Source: Flavobacterium palustre
GTDB lineage: Bacteria > Bacteroidota > Bacteroidia > Flavobacteriales > Flavobacteriaceae
Length of the DNA stretch: 64,000 nt
Assembly (NCBI RefSeq): GCF_014639535.1
Contig: NZ_BMGA01000001.1
Coordinates: forward strand, 1,054,001 to 1,118,000
Direction: 5' to 3'
Part shown: positions 56,504 through 63,980 of the stretch, piece after piece
Numbering within the stretch: position 1 is the first letter of the stretch
Layout: each line of letters starts with the position of its first letter
Position numbers and translations under genes: made by a program
Notes under the pieces: generated by a model
What the model saw: only the letters and a program-made list of their open reading frames with translations
Told to the model about the DNA's origin: nothing
Database searches by the model: none

Positions 56504-56577
56504 GGTCCTATAGCTCAGCTGGTTAGAGCACCTGACTCATAATCAGGTGGTCCCTGGTTCGAGCCCAGGTGGGACCA
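56504..56577 (+). tRNA. tRNA with CAU anticodon (elongator Met or Ile2)
   Basis: The 74-nt cloverleaf has a 7-bp acceptor stem (56504-56510 with 56570-56576), D arm GCTC...GAGC, anticodon stem CCTGA/TCAGG with loop CTCATAA (anticodon CAT, 56538-56540), and a T arm CCTGG/CCAGG with TTCGAGC. Discriminator base A is at 56577, and CCA is not encoded. CAU anticodons serve initiator Met, elongator Met and lysidine-modified Ile2. The first pair is matched, so it is not the initiator. Met versus Ile2 needs identity elements I cannot score reliably. Confidence 0.93.
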
Positions 56578-56591
56578 CAGTTAATACTTAG

Positions 56592-56630
56592 AAAGCCTTA
56601 TAAACACTCAGTTTGTAAGGCTTTTGTTTT
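56592..56630 (+). terminator. Terminator after the tRNA gene
   Basis: A 14-bp stem with one wobble (56592-56605 with 56611-56624, core AAAGCCTTA) has a 5-nt loop and T-rich tail. Confidence 0.85.
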
Positions 56631-56747
56631 TTCAGGGGACGAATGAGGGGGCGGAATTTGAATTTGGTTTTTGTTTTTTTCGAAATTATTAGTGTGTTTG
56701 AGGATTTATATAAAGAATAGTCGGTGTAAGTGGTTTAATAATCGATA

Positions 56748-56781
56748 AAAACCCTTTAAAATTAACGTTTTAAAGGGTTTT
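56748..56781. terminator. Perfect hairpin in the tRNA downstream gap
   Basis: A 14-bp perfect stem AAAACCCTTTAAAA (56748-56761) pairs with 56768-56781 around a 6-nt loop. It looks like a terminator, but no gene ends just before it. Confidence 0.5.
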
Positions 56782-56900
56782 GCTTTTGTGTGAAATTAAT
56801 ATAAATACTATATCTTTGCTTCTGATGTTTAGTTTGTGAGAATTGCAAACGGTTATATAATCATTATATTGACGGTTTCTAAACATTTTTTTTCCATTAT

Positions 56901-57119
56901 ATGAGAGAAATGTTAAATAAGTATTTTTTTTTAATAAGCTGTTTGCTTGTAGGGTTTGGGCTTGTTGCTCAGGAGGATGAACCTCCTTGTCCTGTGTGTC
57001 CTCCTTCACCGCCCGGGTTGCCTATTGATAATGGTTTGATGATGTTAATGATGTTATGTTTTTTATTTGGCTTTTATAAAATTTATATTTCTGTAGTAAA
57101 AAAGAAACGCTCGATATAG
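56901..57119 (+). CDS. Small exported protein with a PID-type C-terminal sorting motif
   Basis: The 72-residue protein has a signal peptide (residues 1-24, cut near GLVAQ), a short acidic Pro/Cys-rich middle (EDEPPCPVCPPSPP) and a tail PGLPIDNGL, then a hydrophobic helix (about 46-64) and a basic end KKKRS. Motif, helix and basic tail in that order are the layout of protein-sorting tails. Flavobacteria have a short family with the PID motif, thought to be handled by a dedicated membrane protease. The start could also be ATG 56913 (MLNKYFF). No sorting enzyme gene is adjacent. Its function is unknown. Confidence 0.7.
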   Translation: MREMLNKYFFLISCLLVGFGLVAQEDEPPCPVCPPSPPGLPIDNGLMMLMMLCFLFGFYKIYISVVKKKRSI

Positions 57120-57138
57120 TTGAGCGTTTCTTTTTTAG
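57101..57138. terminator. Bidirectional terminator between the small exported protein gene and ribE
   Basis: A 12-bp perfect stem (57101-57112 with 57122-57133, core GAAACGCTC) overlaps the stop codon of the upstream small gene and has T or A runs on both sides. Confidence 0.8.
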
Positions 57139-57152
57139 TTTCAGTTTTGTTT

Positions 57153-57743
57153 TTAAATTTTGTTAGCATATAATCGAGATACATATTTCCCAATAACATC
57201 AAACTCTAAATTAATTTTTGAGCCCACTTTGAATTTTTTGAAATTAGTGTGTTCGTGAGTGTAAGGGATAATGGCTACACTAAATTGATTTTTCTTAGAA
57301 TTTACAACAGTTAAGCTTACTCCATTTACGGTAATAGAGCCTTTTTCGATGGTTAGATTGTTTAGTTTGTCGTCGTATTCAAAGGTGTAAAGCCAACTTC
57401 CGTTGGTTTCTTCAATCGAAATACAGGTTCCGGTTTGATCCACATGTCCCTGAACAATGTGTCCGTCCAGTCTATCGCCTAGTTTCATGGCCCTTTCCAG
57501 ATTGACTAAGTCATCTTTTTTCCATTCGCCTAAATTGGTTTTTTTTATGGTTTCGTCAATGGCGGTTACGGTGTACTTGTTGTCTGCTATGGTTACTACT
57601 GTTAAGCAGATGCCATTATGTGCTACGCTTTGGTCTATTTTGAGTTCATTTGTAATCGAAGCGCTAATCGTTACGTGTATATTGTCTTTTTCGTGTTTTA
57701 TTTCCTGGATAGTCCCAAGGGTTTCTATTATTCCTGTAAACAT
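57153..57743 (-). CDS. ribE: Riboflavin synthase alpha chain
   Basis: The 196-residue protein consists of two similar lumazine-binding beta-barrels (about 1-95 and 96-190). The start MFTGIIETLG, SVAHNGICLTV in the first and SITVNGVSLTVV in the second domain, and GHIVQGHVDQTG are family signatures. It dismutates two molecules of 6,7-dimethyl-8-ribityllumazine to riboflavin. It is divergent from pdxA with overlapping promoters. No other rib gene is visible. Confidence 0.96.
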   Translation of the reverse strand: MFTGIIETLGTIQEIKHEKDNIHVTISASITNELKIDQSVAHNGICLTVVTIADNKYTVTAIDETIKKTNLGEWKKDDLVNLERAMKLGDRLDGHIVQGHVDQTGTCISIEETNGSWLYTFEYDDKLNNLTIEKGSITVNGVSLTVVNSKKNQFSVAIIPYTHEHTNFKKFKVGSKINLEFDVIGKYVSRLYANKI

Positions 57744-57759
57744 TCTTGTTTTATTTTAC

Positions 57760-57767
57760 TAAATTTG
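57760..57767 (+). promoter_or_regulatory. -7 box for pdxA
   Basis: TAAATTTG is an exact -7 consensus, 32 bp before the ATG at 57800. It lies next to the opposing ribE box. Confidence 0.55.
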
Positions 57768-57772
57768 CAGTT

Positions 57773-57780
57773 CAAAATTA
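57773..57780 (-). promoter_or_regulatory. -7 box for ribE
   Basis: On the minus strand this reads TAATTTTG, an exact -7 consensus, 29 bp before the ribE start. It overlaps the region where pdxA transcription begins. Confidence 0.55.
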
Positions 57781-57799
57781 GCAATAAAAACTTGGGGAT

Positions 57800-58843
57800 A
57801 TGATTAAAAAAGCAGAAAATATTATCGTTGGAATTTCTATTGGAGATTTAAACGGTATTGGAAGCGAGGTGGTTTTGAAAACATTTGAAGATGTTCGAAT
57901 GTTGGAGCTTTGTACGCCTGTAGTTTTTGCTAATGTAAAGATTTTGTCTTTTATAAAAAGAAATCTCGAATCTGCTGTGGTTTTGCATGGAATTGATAAA
58001 TTAGATCAGCTTGTTCCTGGGAAAATCAACGTGTTGAATGTTTGGAAAGAAGGTGTTGATTTGAATTTGGGTGTGAATGATGATAAGGTGGGTGAGTATG
58101 CGATTAAGTCTTTTGTTGCGGCGACAAAAGCTTTGAAGGAAGGATTGGTAGATGTTTTGGTGACGGCTCCAATTAATAAATACAATATACAATCGGAGGA
58201 ATTTAAGTTTCCGGGGCATACGGATTATTTGGATCAGGAGTTGGACGGAGATGCTTTGATGTTTATGGTGCATGATGATTTGAGAGTAGGCTTGCTGACG
58301 GATCATGTGCCAATAAATGAAGTGGCTTCCCGATTGACGGAAGATTTGATTGTGAAGAAAATTGAAACGGTAAAACAATCGTTAATACGTGATTTTAGTA
58401 TTAGTAATCCGAAAATTGCTGTTTTAGGCTTGAATCCGCATTGTGGTGATGGTGGTGTGATTGGGAAAGAAGATGAGGAACTGATAAAACCGGTTTTAAG
58501 AAGGCTGTTTGATAAAGGAACGATGGTTTTTGGTCCTTTTGCAGCAGATGGTTTTTTTGGAAGTGGTCATTATGAAAAATTTGATGCGGTTGTTGCTACT
58601 TATCACGACCAGGGATTGGTGCCGTTTAAGACTTTGTCTTTTGGAAAAGGAGTTAATTTTACGGCTGGTTTGAGTAAGGTGAGAACTTCTCCGGATCATG
58701 GAACGGCTTACGATATCGCAGGAAAAGGAATTGCGGATTTTAATTCGTTTAAAGAAGCGGTGTATTTGGCTTTAGATGTCTATCGTTCAAGGATTCAGTA
58801 TGAAGAAATGACTGAAAAGCCGCTAAAAGTTAAGGAAAAATAA
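57800..58843 (+). CDS. pdxA: 4-hydroxythreonine-4-phosphate dehydrogenase
   Basis: The 347-residue NAD enzyme of pyridoxal-phosphate synthesis has the motifs SIGDLNGIGSEV at the start, VTAPINKYNI, FPGHTDYLDQ (metal-ligand His), LLTDHVPINEV, LGLNPHCGDGG and VATYHDQGLVPFKTL (the last metal-ligand His). The barrel is complete. It is followed by 101 bp and a promoter, so DUF177-rpmF is a separate unit. Confidence 0.96.
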   Translation: MIKKAENIIVGISIGDLNGIGSEVVLKTFEDVRMLELCTPVVFANVKILSFIKRNLESAVVLHGIDKLDQLVPGKINVLNVWKEGVDLNLGVNDDKVGEYAIKSFVAATKALKEGLVDVLVTAPINKYNIQSEEFKFPGHTDYLDQELDGDALMFMVHDDLRVGLLTDHVPINEVASRLTEDLIVKKIETVKQSLIRDFSISNPKIAVLGLNPHCGDGGVIGKEDEELIKPVLRRLFDKGTMVFGPFAADGFFGSGHYEKFDAVVATYHDQGLVPFKTLSFGKGVNFTAGLSKVRTSPDHGTAYDIAGKGIADFNSFKEAVYLALDVYRSRIQYEEMTEKPLKVKEK

Positions 58844-58872
58844 ATGTAAATAAAAAAAGATTAATAAGCTTA

Positions 58873-58900
58873 TTGGATTTACAATAATTTTATATCTTTG
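58873..58900 (+). promoter_or_regulatory. DUF177-rpmF promoter
   Basis: TTG (58873-58875), a 17-bp gap and TATCTTTG (58893-58900) match both boxes. Transcription should start about 40 bp before the DUF177 ATG at 58945. Confidence 0.7.
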
Positions 58901-58904
58901 CACT

Positions 58905-58929
58905 CCCGTTCCGAAACTTCGGAATAGGG
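58905..58929 (+). promoter_or_regulatory. Hairpin at the 5' end of the DUF177-rpmF leader
   Basis: TTCCGA (58909-58914) pairs with TCGGAA (58919-58924) around a 4-nt loop, and CCC (58905-58907) can pair with GGG (58927-58929) below an internal loop. It would sit at the first bases of the transcript. Confidence 0.45.
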
Positions 58930-58944
58930 CAAAATTTTGTTGAA

Positions 58945-59484
58945 ATGAACAGGACAAAAGAATTTTTAATTCCTTTCGTGGGCTTAAAGCTGGGGAAACA
59001 TCATTTTGAGTATCAAATAAATAATGCGTTCTTTGAGAACTTTGAGTATGATGAATTTCAAAATTCAGATATCAAAGTAGCTGTAGTTTTAGAGAAGAAA
59101 AGCAATATGCTTGAGTTGAATTTCAAGCATAAAGGTACGGTTAATGTGCCTTGTGATCTAACGGGAGAAGATTTTGATTTGCCAATTAAAGGTAAAATGA
59201 AATTAATTGTACGTTTTGGAGAAGTGTTTAATAATGATAATGAAGAGTTGTTGATTTTGCCTTTTGGTGAATTTGAGATAGATATTGCACAATATATCTA
59301 TGAGATGATTGTCTTATCAGTGCCTTTAAAACGAGTTCATCCCGGAGTCAAAGACGGAAGTTTAAAGACAGAAGTCTTGGATAAATTAAGTGAATTACAG
59401 GTTAAAGAAATAAAAGAAGAGAATAAAGAAGAAAACATAGACCCGCGTTGGGACAAATTAAAGCAACTATTAACGGATAAATAA
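58945..59484 (+). CDS. YceD/DUF177-family protein
   Basis: The 179-residue protein matches the YceD family, which in bacteria and plants precedes rpmF and is needed for normal 23S rRNA accumulation. The conserved CDLTGEDFDLPIKGKMKL block lies near 70-88. The stop is followed by rpmF after 9 bp, so translation is coupled. The C-terminus carries a lysine- and glutamate-rich helix (about 150-178). The precise function is not known. Confidence 0.9.
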   Translation: MNRTKEFLIPFVGLKLGKHHFEYQINNAFFENFEYDEFQNSDIKVAVVLEKKSNMLELNFKHKGTVNVPCDLTGEDFDLPIKGKMKLIVRFGEVFNNDNEELLILPFGEFEIDIAQYIYEMIVLSVPLKRVHPGVKDGSLKTEVLDKLSELQVKEIKEENKEENIDPRWDKLKQLLTDK

Positions 59485-59493
59485 TATAGTAAA

Positions 59494-59691
59494 ATGGCAC
59501 ATCCTAAGAGAAAAACTTCGAAAACAAGAAGAGATAAGAGAAGAACACATTATAAAGCTACTGTAGCGCAAATCGCTACTTGTCCTATTACAGGAGAAGC
59601 TCACTTATACCACAGAGCTTACTGGCACGAAGGTAAAATGTATTACAGAGGACAAGTGGTTATTGATAAGTCAGAAGCTACTTTTGCATAA
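59494..59691 (+). CDS. rpmF: 50S ribosomal protein L32
   Basis: The 65-residue basic protein begins [17 protein letters not shown], the family signature. The middle block [18 protein letters not shown] has only one cysteine, so it is a zinc-free form of L32. It follows the DUF177 gene in one unit and is ended by a strong terminator. Confidence 0.98.
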   Translation: MAHPKRKTSKTRRDKRRTHYKATVAQIATCPITGEAHLYHRAYWHEGKMYYRGQVVIDKSEATFA

Positions 59692-59714
59692 TACGTTTTT
59701 ATAGATAATACGAG

Positions 59715-59742
59715 AACTCTCACACATTGTGAGAGTTTTTTG
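59715..59742 (+). terminator. Terminator after rpmF
   Basis: A 10-bp perfect stem (59715-59724 with 59728-59737, core AACTCTCACA) with a 3-nt loop runs into six T. It separates fabH-accBC from the rpmF unit, in contrast to the co-transcription seen in proteobacteria. Confidence 0.88.
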
Positions 59743-59867
59743 TTGTTTGTGATTTTCGTTAAATAAGAGGTTTTTAAAGATAAAGGGTTTAGATTTTTTT
59801 TGTACTTTTAACCCCTTTTTAAACGTTTTCTTTTGTGTAAAAACAGAAGGAAAAATATCCGAATAAA

Positions 59868-60866
59868 ATGAATAAAATTACGGCCGCAATTACTGCTGTT
59901 GGAGCTTATGTTCCTGATTTTGTACTCTCAAACCAGGTTCTTGAAACAATGGTTGACACAAACGACGAATGGATTACTTCGCGTACAGGGATAAAAGAAA
60001 GAAGAATTTTAAAAGATGCTGATAAAGGAACTTCCTTTTTAGCGATAAAAGCAGCGGAAGATTTAATTGCTAAAGCCAATATAGATCCTTTAGAAATTGA
60101 TTTAGTTTTAATGGCAACCGCAACTCCGGATATGCAGGTTTCAGCAACCGGTGCTTATGTTGCAACCCAAATAGGTGCGATAAACGCTTTTGCCTATGAT
60201 TTACAGGCAGCTTGTTCCAGTTTTTTATACGGAATGTCAACTGCGGCCGCTTACATCGAATCAGGAAGATATAAAAAAGTATTATTAATAGGTGCTGATA
60301 AAATGTCTTCTATCGTTGATTATACAGATAGAACAACTTGTATCATTTTTGGAGATGGTGCAGGAGCGGTATTATTCGAGCCAAATTACGAAGGTTTAGG
60401 ATTGCAGGACGAATATTTAAGAAGTGATGGTGTAGGTCGTGATTTTCTTAAAATTGATGCGGGAGGATCATTACATCCACCAACAATTGAAACAGTTCAG
60501 GAGAAAAGACACAGTATAAGACAGGACGGAAAAACGGTATTTAAATATGCTGTAACCAATATGGCCGATGCGAGTGAACAAATCCTGAAAAGAAACAATC
60601 TTACTAATGAAGATGTTGCTTACTTAGTGCCGCATCAGGCTAATAAACGCATCATTGATGCTACTGCAAGTAGAATGAATTTAGAGGAATCTAAAGTCCT
60701 GATGAATATCGAACGATATGGAAATACTACATCGGCAACCTTGCCTTTGGTTTTAAATGATTTCGAACATTTGTTTAAGAAAGGAGATACTATTATTTTT
60801 GCTGCATTTGGAGGAGGATTCACCTGGGGTTCTATATATCTGAAATGGGCATACAACAAAAAATAA
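59868..60866 (+). CDS. fabH: Beta-ketoacyl-ACP synthase III
   Basis: The 332-residue enzyme starts fatty-acid chains by condensing an acyl-CoA primer with malonyl-ACP. The triad is Cys116 (AACSSFL), His256 (VPHQANKRI) and Asn286 (YGNTTSA). The order fabH-accB-accC places elongation next to acetyl-CoA carboxylase, the enzyme that makes the extender. A weak promoter-like TACTTTTA lies at 59803-59810. It is followed by accB after 24 bp. Confidence 0.96.
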   Translation: MNKITAAITAVGAYVPDFVLSNQVLETMVDTNDEWITSRTGIKERRILKDADKGTSFLAIKAAEDLIAKANIDPLEIDLVLMATATPDMQVSATGAYVATQIGAINAFAYDLQAACSSFLYGMSTAAAYIESGRYKKVLLIGADKMSSIVDYTDRTTCIIFGDGAGAVLFEPNYEGLGLQDEYLRSDGVGRDFLKIDAGGSLHPPTIETVQEKRHSIRQDGKTVFKYAVTNMADASEQILKRNNLTNEDVAYLVPHQANKRIIDATASRMNLEESKVLMNIERYGNTTSATLPLVLNDFEHLFKKGDTIIFAAFGGGFTWGSIYLKWAYNKK

Positions 60867-60890
60867 ATTTAAACTAAAATCACAAATATT

Positions 60891-61373
60891 ATGGATTTAA
60901 AAGAAATTCAGAACCTAATTAAATTTGTATCTAACTCTGGTGTTGCTGAGGTAAAGTTAGAAATGGATGATGTTAAAATTACCATTAGAACTACTTTAGA
61001 AACTGCTGCTCCGGAACCGACTTATGTACAACAATTGCCAGCTCAGGCTCCGGTACAACAAATTATTGCGGCTCCTGCTGCACCTGCCGCTGCTGCACCT
61101 GTTGCCGCTGCCCCAGCCACTGATGATTCAAAATATATCACTATTAAGTCACCAATGATTGGTACTTTCTACAGAAAACCTTCTCCGGATAAACCAATGT
61201 TTGTTGAAGTAGGTAGCTCTATTGCAAAAGGTGATGTGCTTTGTGTAGTCGAAGCAATGAAATTATTTAACGAAATCGAATCGGAAGTTTCCGGAAAAAT
61301 CGTTAAAATTTTAGTTGATGACATGTCTCCGGTAGAATTTGATCAACCATTATTCTTAGTAGATCCATCATAA
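60891..61373 (+). CDS. accB: Acetyl-CoA carboxylase biotin carboxyl carrier protein
   Basis: The 160-residue protein has a short N-terminal region, an Ala/Pro-rich flexible linker (about 40-78) and a lipoyl/biotinyl barrel (about 80-158). Lys124 in VEAMKLFNEI is the biotinylation site. It carries the carboxyl group from AccC to the carboxyltransferase. The accB-accC gap is unusually long (135 bp) and holds repeats. Confidence 0.97.
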   Translation: MDLKEIQNLIKFVSNSGVAEVKLEMDDVKITIRTTLETAAPEPTYVQQLPAQAPVQQIIAAPAAPAAAAPVAAAPATDDSKYITIKSPMIGTFYRKPSPDKPMFVEVGSSIAKGDVLCVVEAMKLFNEIESEVSGKIVKILVDDMSPVEFDQPLFLVDPS

Positions 61374-61460
61374 ATTTAAGATTTTAGATTACAGATTTTA
61401 GATTGCAGATTTGAATTTTAATCAATATATAGATTCTAATCAATTGCTTTCCTGATTTCT

Positions 61461-61498
61461 CCCGATAGCTATCGGGACTTCTAACTTCTAACTTCTAA
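61461..61498. repeat. Palindrome and heptamer repeats between accB and accC
   Basis: CCCGATAGCTATCGGG (61461-61476) is a perfect 16-bp palindrome. Three exact copies of CTTCTAA (61478-61498) and a degenerate fourth follow. Just upstream, 61379-61410 holds AGATTTTAGATT-type repeats. Confidence 0.8.
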
Positions 61499-61508
61499 CT
61501 TTTAAAAG

Positions 61509-62855
61509 ATGTTTAAAAAAATATTAGTTGCAAATAGAGGAGAAATTGCACTTCGTGTAATTAGAACATGCAAAGAAATGGGAATTAAAACAGTTGCTGT
61601 TTATTCTACTGCCGATGCAGAAAGTTTGCACGTAAAGTTTGCTGATGAAGCGGTTTGTATAGGGCCTGCGCCAAGTAATTTATCTTATTTGAAAATGTCA
61701 AATATTATTGCCGCAGCCGAAATTACTAATGCTGATGCAATACATCCGGGATACGGATTTCTTTCGGAAAATTCTAAATTTTCAAAAATTTGTCAGGAAC
61801 ACGGAATTAAGTTCATTGGAGCTGCGCCGGAAATGATTGACAGAATGGGAGATAAGGCTTCGGCAAAATCTACTATGATCGAAGCGGGTGTTCCTTGTGT
61901 TCCAGGTTCTGAAGGGATTTTAGAATCTTTTGAACAAGCACAAAAAGTAGCTAAAGAAATAGGTTATCCTGTTATGATGAAAGCTACTGCCGGTGGTGGT
62001 GGAAAAGGAATGCGTGCTATCTGGAAAGAAGAAGATCTTCATAAAGCATGGGAAAGTGCCCGTCAGGAAGCAGCTGCTGCTTTTGGAAATGACGGAATGT
62101 ACATGGAGAAATTAATCGAAGAACCACGTCATATCGAAATTCAGGTTGTTGGAGATGCTTACGGTAAAGCCTGTCACCTTTCTGAAAGAGACTGTTCAGT
62201 ACAAAGACGTCACCAAAAGTTAACTGAAGAAACTCCTTCGCCATTTATGACTGATGATTTACGTCAAAGAATGGGGGAAGCAGCGGTAAAAGCAGCTGAA
62301 TATATTAAATATGAAGGTGCCGGAACAGTAGAGTTTTTAGTGGATAAACACCGTAATTTCTACTTCATGGAAATGAACACGCGTATCCAGGTAGAACATC
62401 CTATTACTGAGCAGGTAATTGATTACGATTTGATTCGTGAGCAAATTATGGTAGCTGCCGGAATTCCAATTTCGGGGAAAAACTATTTACCACAATTACA
62501 CGCTATTGAATGTCGTATCAATGCTGAAGATCCATACAATGATTTTAGACCTTCACCAGGAAAAATTACTACATTACACATGCCGGGTGGACACGGAGTA
62601 CGTTTAGATACTCACGTATATTCAGGTTATACTATTCCGCCAAATTACGATTCGATGATTGCCAAATTGATCACTACTGCACAATCTCGTGAAGAAGCAA
62701 TCAGCAAAATGAGAAGAGCATTAGACGAATTCGTAATCGAAGGAATCAAAACAACAATACCTTTCCATAGACAATTAATGGATGATCCTCGTTACATAGC
62801 GGGTGATTATACCACTGCTTTTATGGATACATTTAAAATGAACGAGCCGGAATAA
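61509..62855 (+). CDS. accC: Acetyl-CoA carboxylase biotin carboxylase subunit
   Basis: The 448-residue ATP-grasp enzyme carboxylates biotin on AccB with bicarbonate and ATP. Motifs are [19 protein letters not shown], the glycine-rich loop [25 protein letters not shown], the [17 protein letters not shown] catalytic block and [12 protein letters not shown]. The length is normal. It ends at a terminator. The carboxyltransferase subunits are not here. Confidence 0.97.
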   Translation: MFKKILVANRGEIALRVIRTCKEMGIKTVAVYSTADAESLHVKFADEAVCIGPAPSNLSYLKMSNIIAAAEITNADAIHPGYGFLSENSKFSKICQEHGIKFIGAAPEMIDRMGDKASAKSTMIEAGVPCVPGSEGILESFEQAQKVAKEIGYPVMMKATAGGGGKGMRAIWKEEDLHKAWESARQEAAAAFGNDGMYMEKLIEEPRHIEIQVVGDAYGKACHLSERDCSVQRRHQKLTEETPSPFMTDDLRQRMGEAAVKAAEYIKYEGAGTVEFLVDKHRNFYFMEMNTRIQVEHPITEQVIDYDLIREQIMVAAGIPISGKNYLPQLHAIECRINAEDPYNDFRPSPGKITTLHMPGGHGVRLDTHVYSGYTIPPNYDSMIAKLITTAQSREEAISKMRRALDEFVIEGIKTTIPFHRQLMDDPRYIAGDYTTAFMDTFKMNEPE

Positions 62856-62876
62856 AGCACTTTCGATTATAAAATT

Positions 62877-62909
62877 AAGCCGTCCCGATATTTCGTGACG
62901 GCTTTTTTT
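62877..62909 (+). terminator. Terminator after accC
   Basis: An 8-bp perfect stem (62877-62884 with 62897-62904, core GCCGTC) is followed by seven T. Confidence 0.8.
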
Positions 62910-63105
62910 ATACCCTAAACTGTGTAAAAAAGATACACTTTAGATACAATTTACACACTTTTTTATAGAACATAAAAAACAAAAACAATGTAAGTTGCTG
63001 TTTTTTAGTATTTTAATAGTGTTTGTTTGGGTAGAAAAAATACTGGTATAATAATTTCATTGTCCAAAGTGTAAAACAATAATAACACTTTAAATTATAC
63101 ACATT

Positions 63106-63426
63106 ATGAAAAAATTAATTCTATCAGCCGCAATCGTATTAGGAAGTTTAACAACAATGAGTGCTCAGGAACAGACAGAAAAGTCAACTCCGGCAGCAGA
63201 AACAAACACAACGGAACAAGCAACACCGGCAACACCAACTTATACCGAAATAAAATTAGAAGAGGTTCCGGCAGCAGTTACTGAGGCTTTAAAGAAAGCG
63301 TATCCGGAAGCAGTATTGAATAAAGCTTCGGTTAACGAGAAAAAAGAATACCAACTTGCAGTAAAAGTGGGTGACAAAGAAGGTGCTTTATATGCTGACG
63401 AAACCGGAAAATGGATTCAGAAATAA
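63106..63426 (+). CDS. Small secreted PepSY-like protein, copy 1
   Basis: The 106-residue protein has a signal peptide (residues 1-20, cut near TMSAQ), a Thr/Glu/Pro-rich segment (about 22-45) and a PepSY-like domain (about 48-106) with EVPAAVTEALKKAYPEA and the end GALYADETGKWIQK. It is probably periplasmic. The domain may bind or inhibit a protease or a cell-wall component, as PepSY relatives can, but no target is visible. The gene is the first of a tandem pair. Confidence 0.8.
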   Translation: MKKLILSAAIVLGSLTTMSAQEQTEKSTPAAETNTTEQATPATPTYTEIKLEEVPAAVTEALKKAYPEAVLNKASVNEKKEYQLAVKVGDKEGALYADETGKWIQK

Positions 63427-63477
63427 AACATTACATCATTAAGAATAAATAACAATAACATTTTAAATAGATACATT

Positions 63478-63780
63478 ATGAAAAAATTAATCTTATCAGT
63501 TGCAATTGTATTAGGAGGTTTAACAACAATGAGTGCTCAGGAAGAGCAAGCCGCCCCGGCTGAACAAGCTGCAGTAGCTCAGGATGTGGCTGCCTTTACT
63601 GAAATTAAATTAGAAGAAGTTCCGGCAGCAGTTACTGAGGCTTTAAAGAAAGCGTATCCGGATGCAGTATTGAATAAGGCTGCTGTAAATGCTAAAAAAG
63701 AGTACCAATTAGTAGTAAAAGTGGGTGACAAAGAAGGCGCTTTGTATGCTGACGAAACCGGAAAATGGATTCAGAAATAA
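63478..63780 (+). CDS. Small secreted PepSY-like protein, copy 2
   Basis: The 100-residue protein is a close paralogue of the preceding gene. The signal peptide and the PepSY-like domain are nearly identical, while the linker differs (Ala/Glu-rich instead of Thr-rich). At DNA level there is an identical stretch of over 40 bp in the domain, which points to a recent duplication or gene conversion. The 51-bp gap shows no terminator, so both are probably co-transcribed. Confidence 0.8.
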   Translation: MKKLILSVAIVLGGLTTMSAQEEQAAPAEQAAVAQDVAAFTEIKLEEVPAAVTEALKKAYPDAVLNKAAVNAKKEYQLVVKVGDKEGALYADETGKWIQK

Positions 63781-63859
63781 TAAAAGTTTAGAAATCCCAG
63801 TTAAAGACCAATTGGCTACTGTTTTTATGGATGTTAATGGAAACTGGTTGAAAAAATAA
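63776..63859 (+). pseudogene. Relic of a third PepSY-like copy (C-terminal end only)
   Basis: In the frame +1 to the stop of copy 2 the sequence reads EIPVKDQLATVFMDVNGNWL and two lysines, then TAA at 63857-63859. This lines up without gaps with the last 22 residues of copies 1 and 2: the Val, Asp, Asp, Gly, Trp and Lys positions agree and others are conservative. It has no start codon or signal peptide. It is a decayed third copy. Confidence 0.55.
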
Positions 63860-63885
63860 GCACGCGAATTAGCTTATTGTTTTTT

Positions 63886-63919
63886 AAAGAGGTTGTTCGA
63901 AAGAGCAGCCTCTTTTTTT
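63886..63919 (+). terminator. Terminator after the PepSY-like cluster
   Basis: A 13-bp stem with two wobbles (63886-63898 with 63903-63915) with a GAAA loop runs into seven T. It follows the relic, not copy 2, so the relic was once the last gene of the unit. Confidence 0.8.
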
Positions 63920-63980
63920 ACATAATTTTATGAAAATACAATAATATTAGCCTTAATTTAGCACAAAAAGCGCTTGTCTA

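Larger units (their letters stand above)
56578..56900. other. Gap after the tRNA, no gene seen
   Basis: It holds the tRNA terminator (56592-56630), a G-rich tract near 56636-56654 that is unusual for this AT-rich sequence, and a second hairpin (56748-56781). I find no convincing reading frame. Confidence 0.5.

Noticed and set aside
56636-56654. G-rich tract after the tRNA as the scar of an integrated element
   Set aside because: There is no integrase gene and no repeat of the tRNA 3' end in the window, so the idea has no support beyond base composition.
61379-61500. Short tandem repeats between accB and accC as a CRISPR or attachment site
   Set aside because: Units are 7-12 bp without spacers of constant length, and no integrase or cas gene is present.
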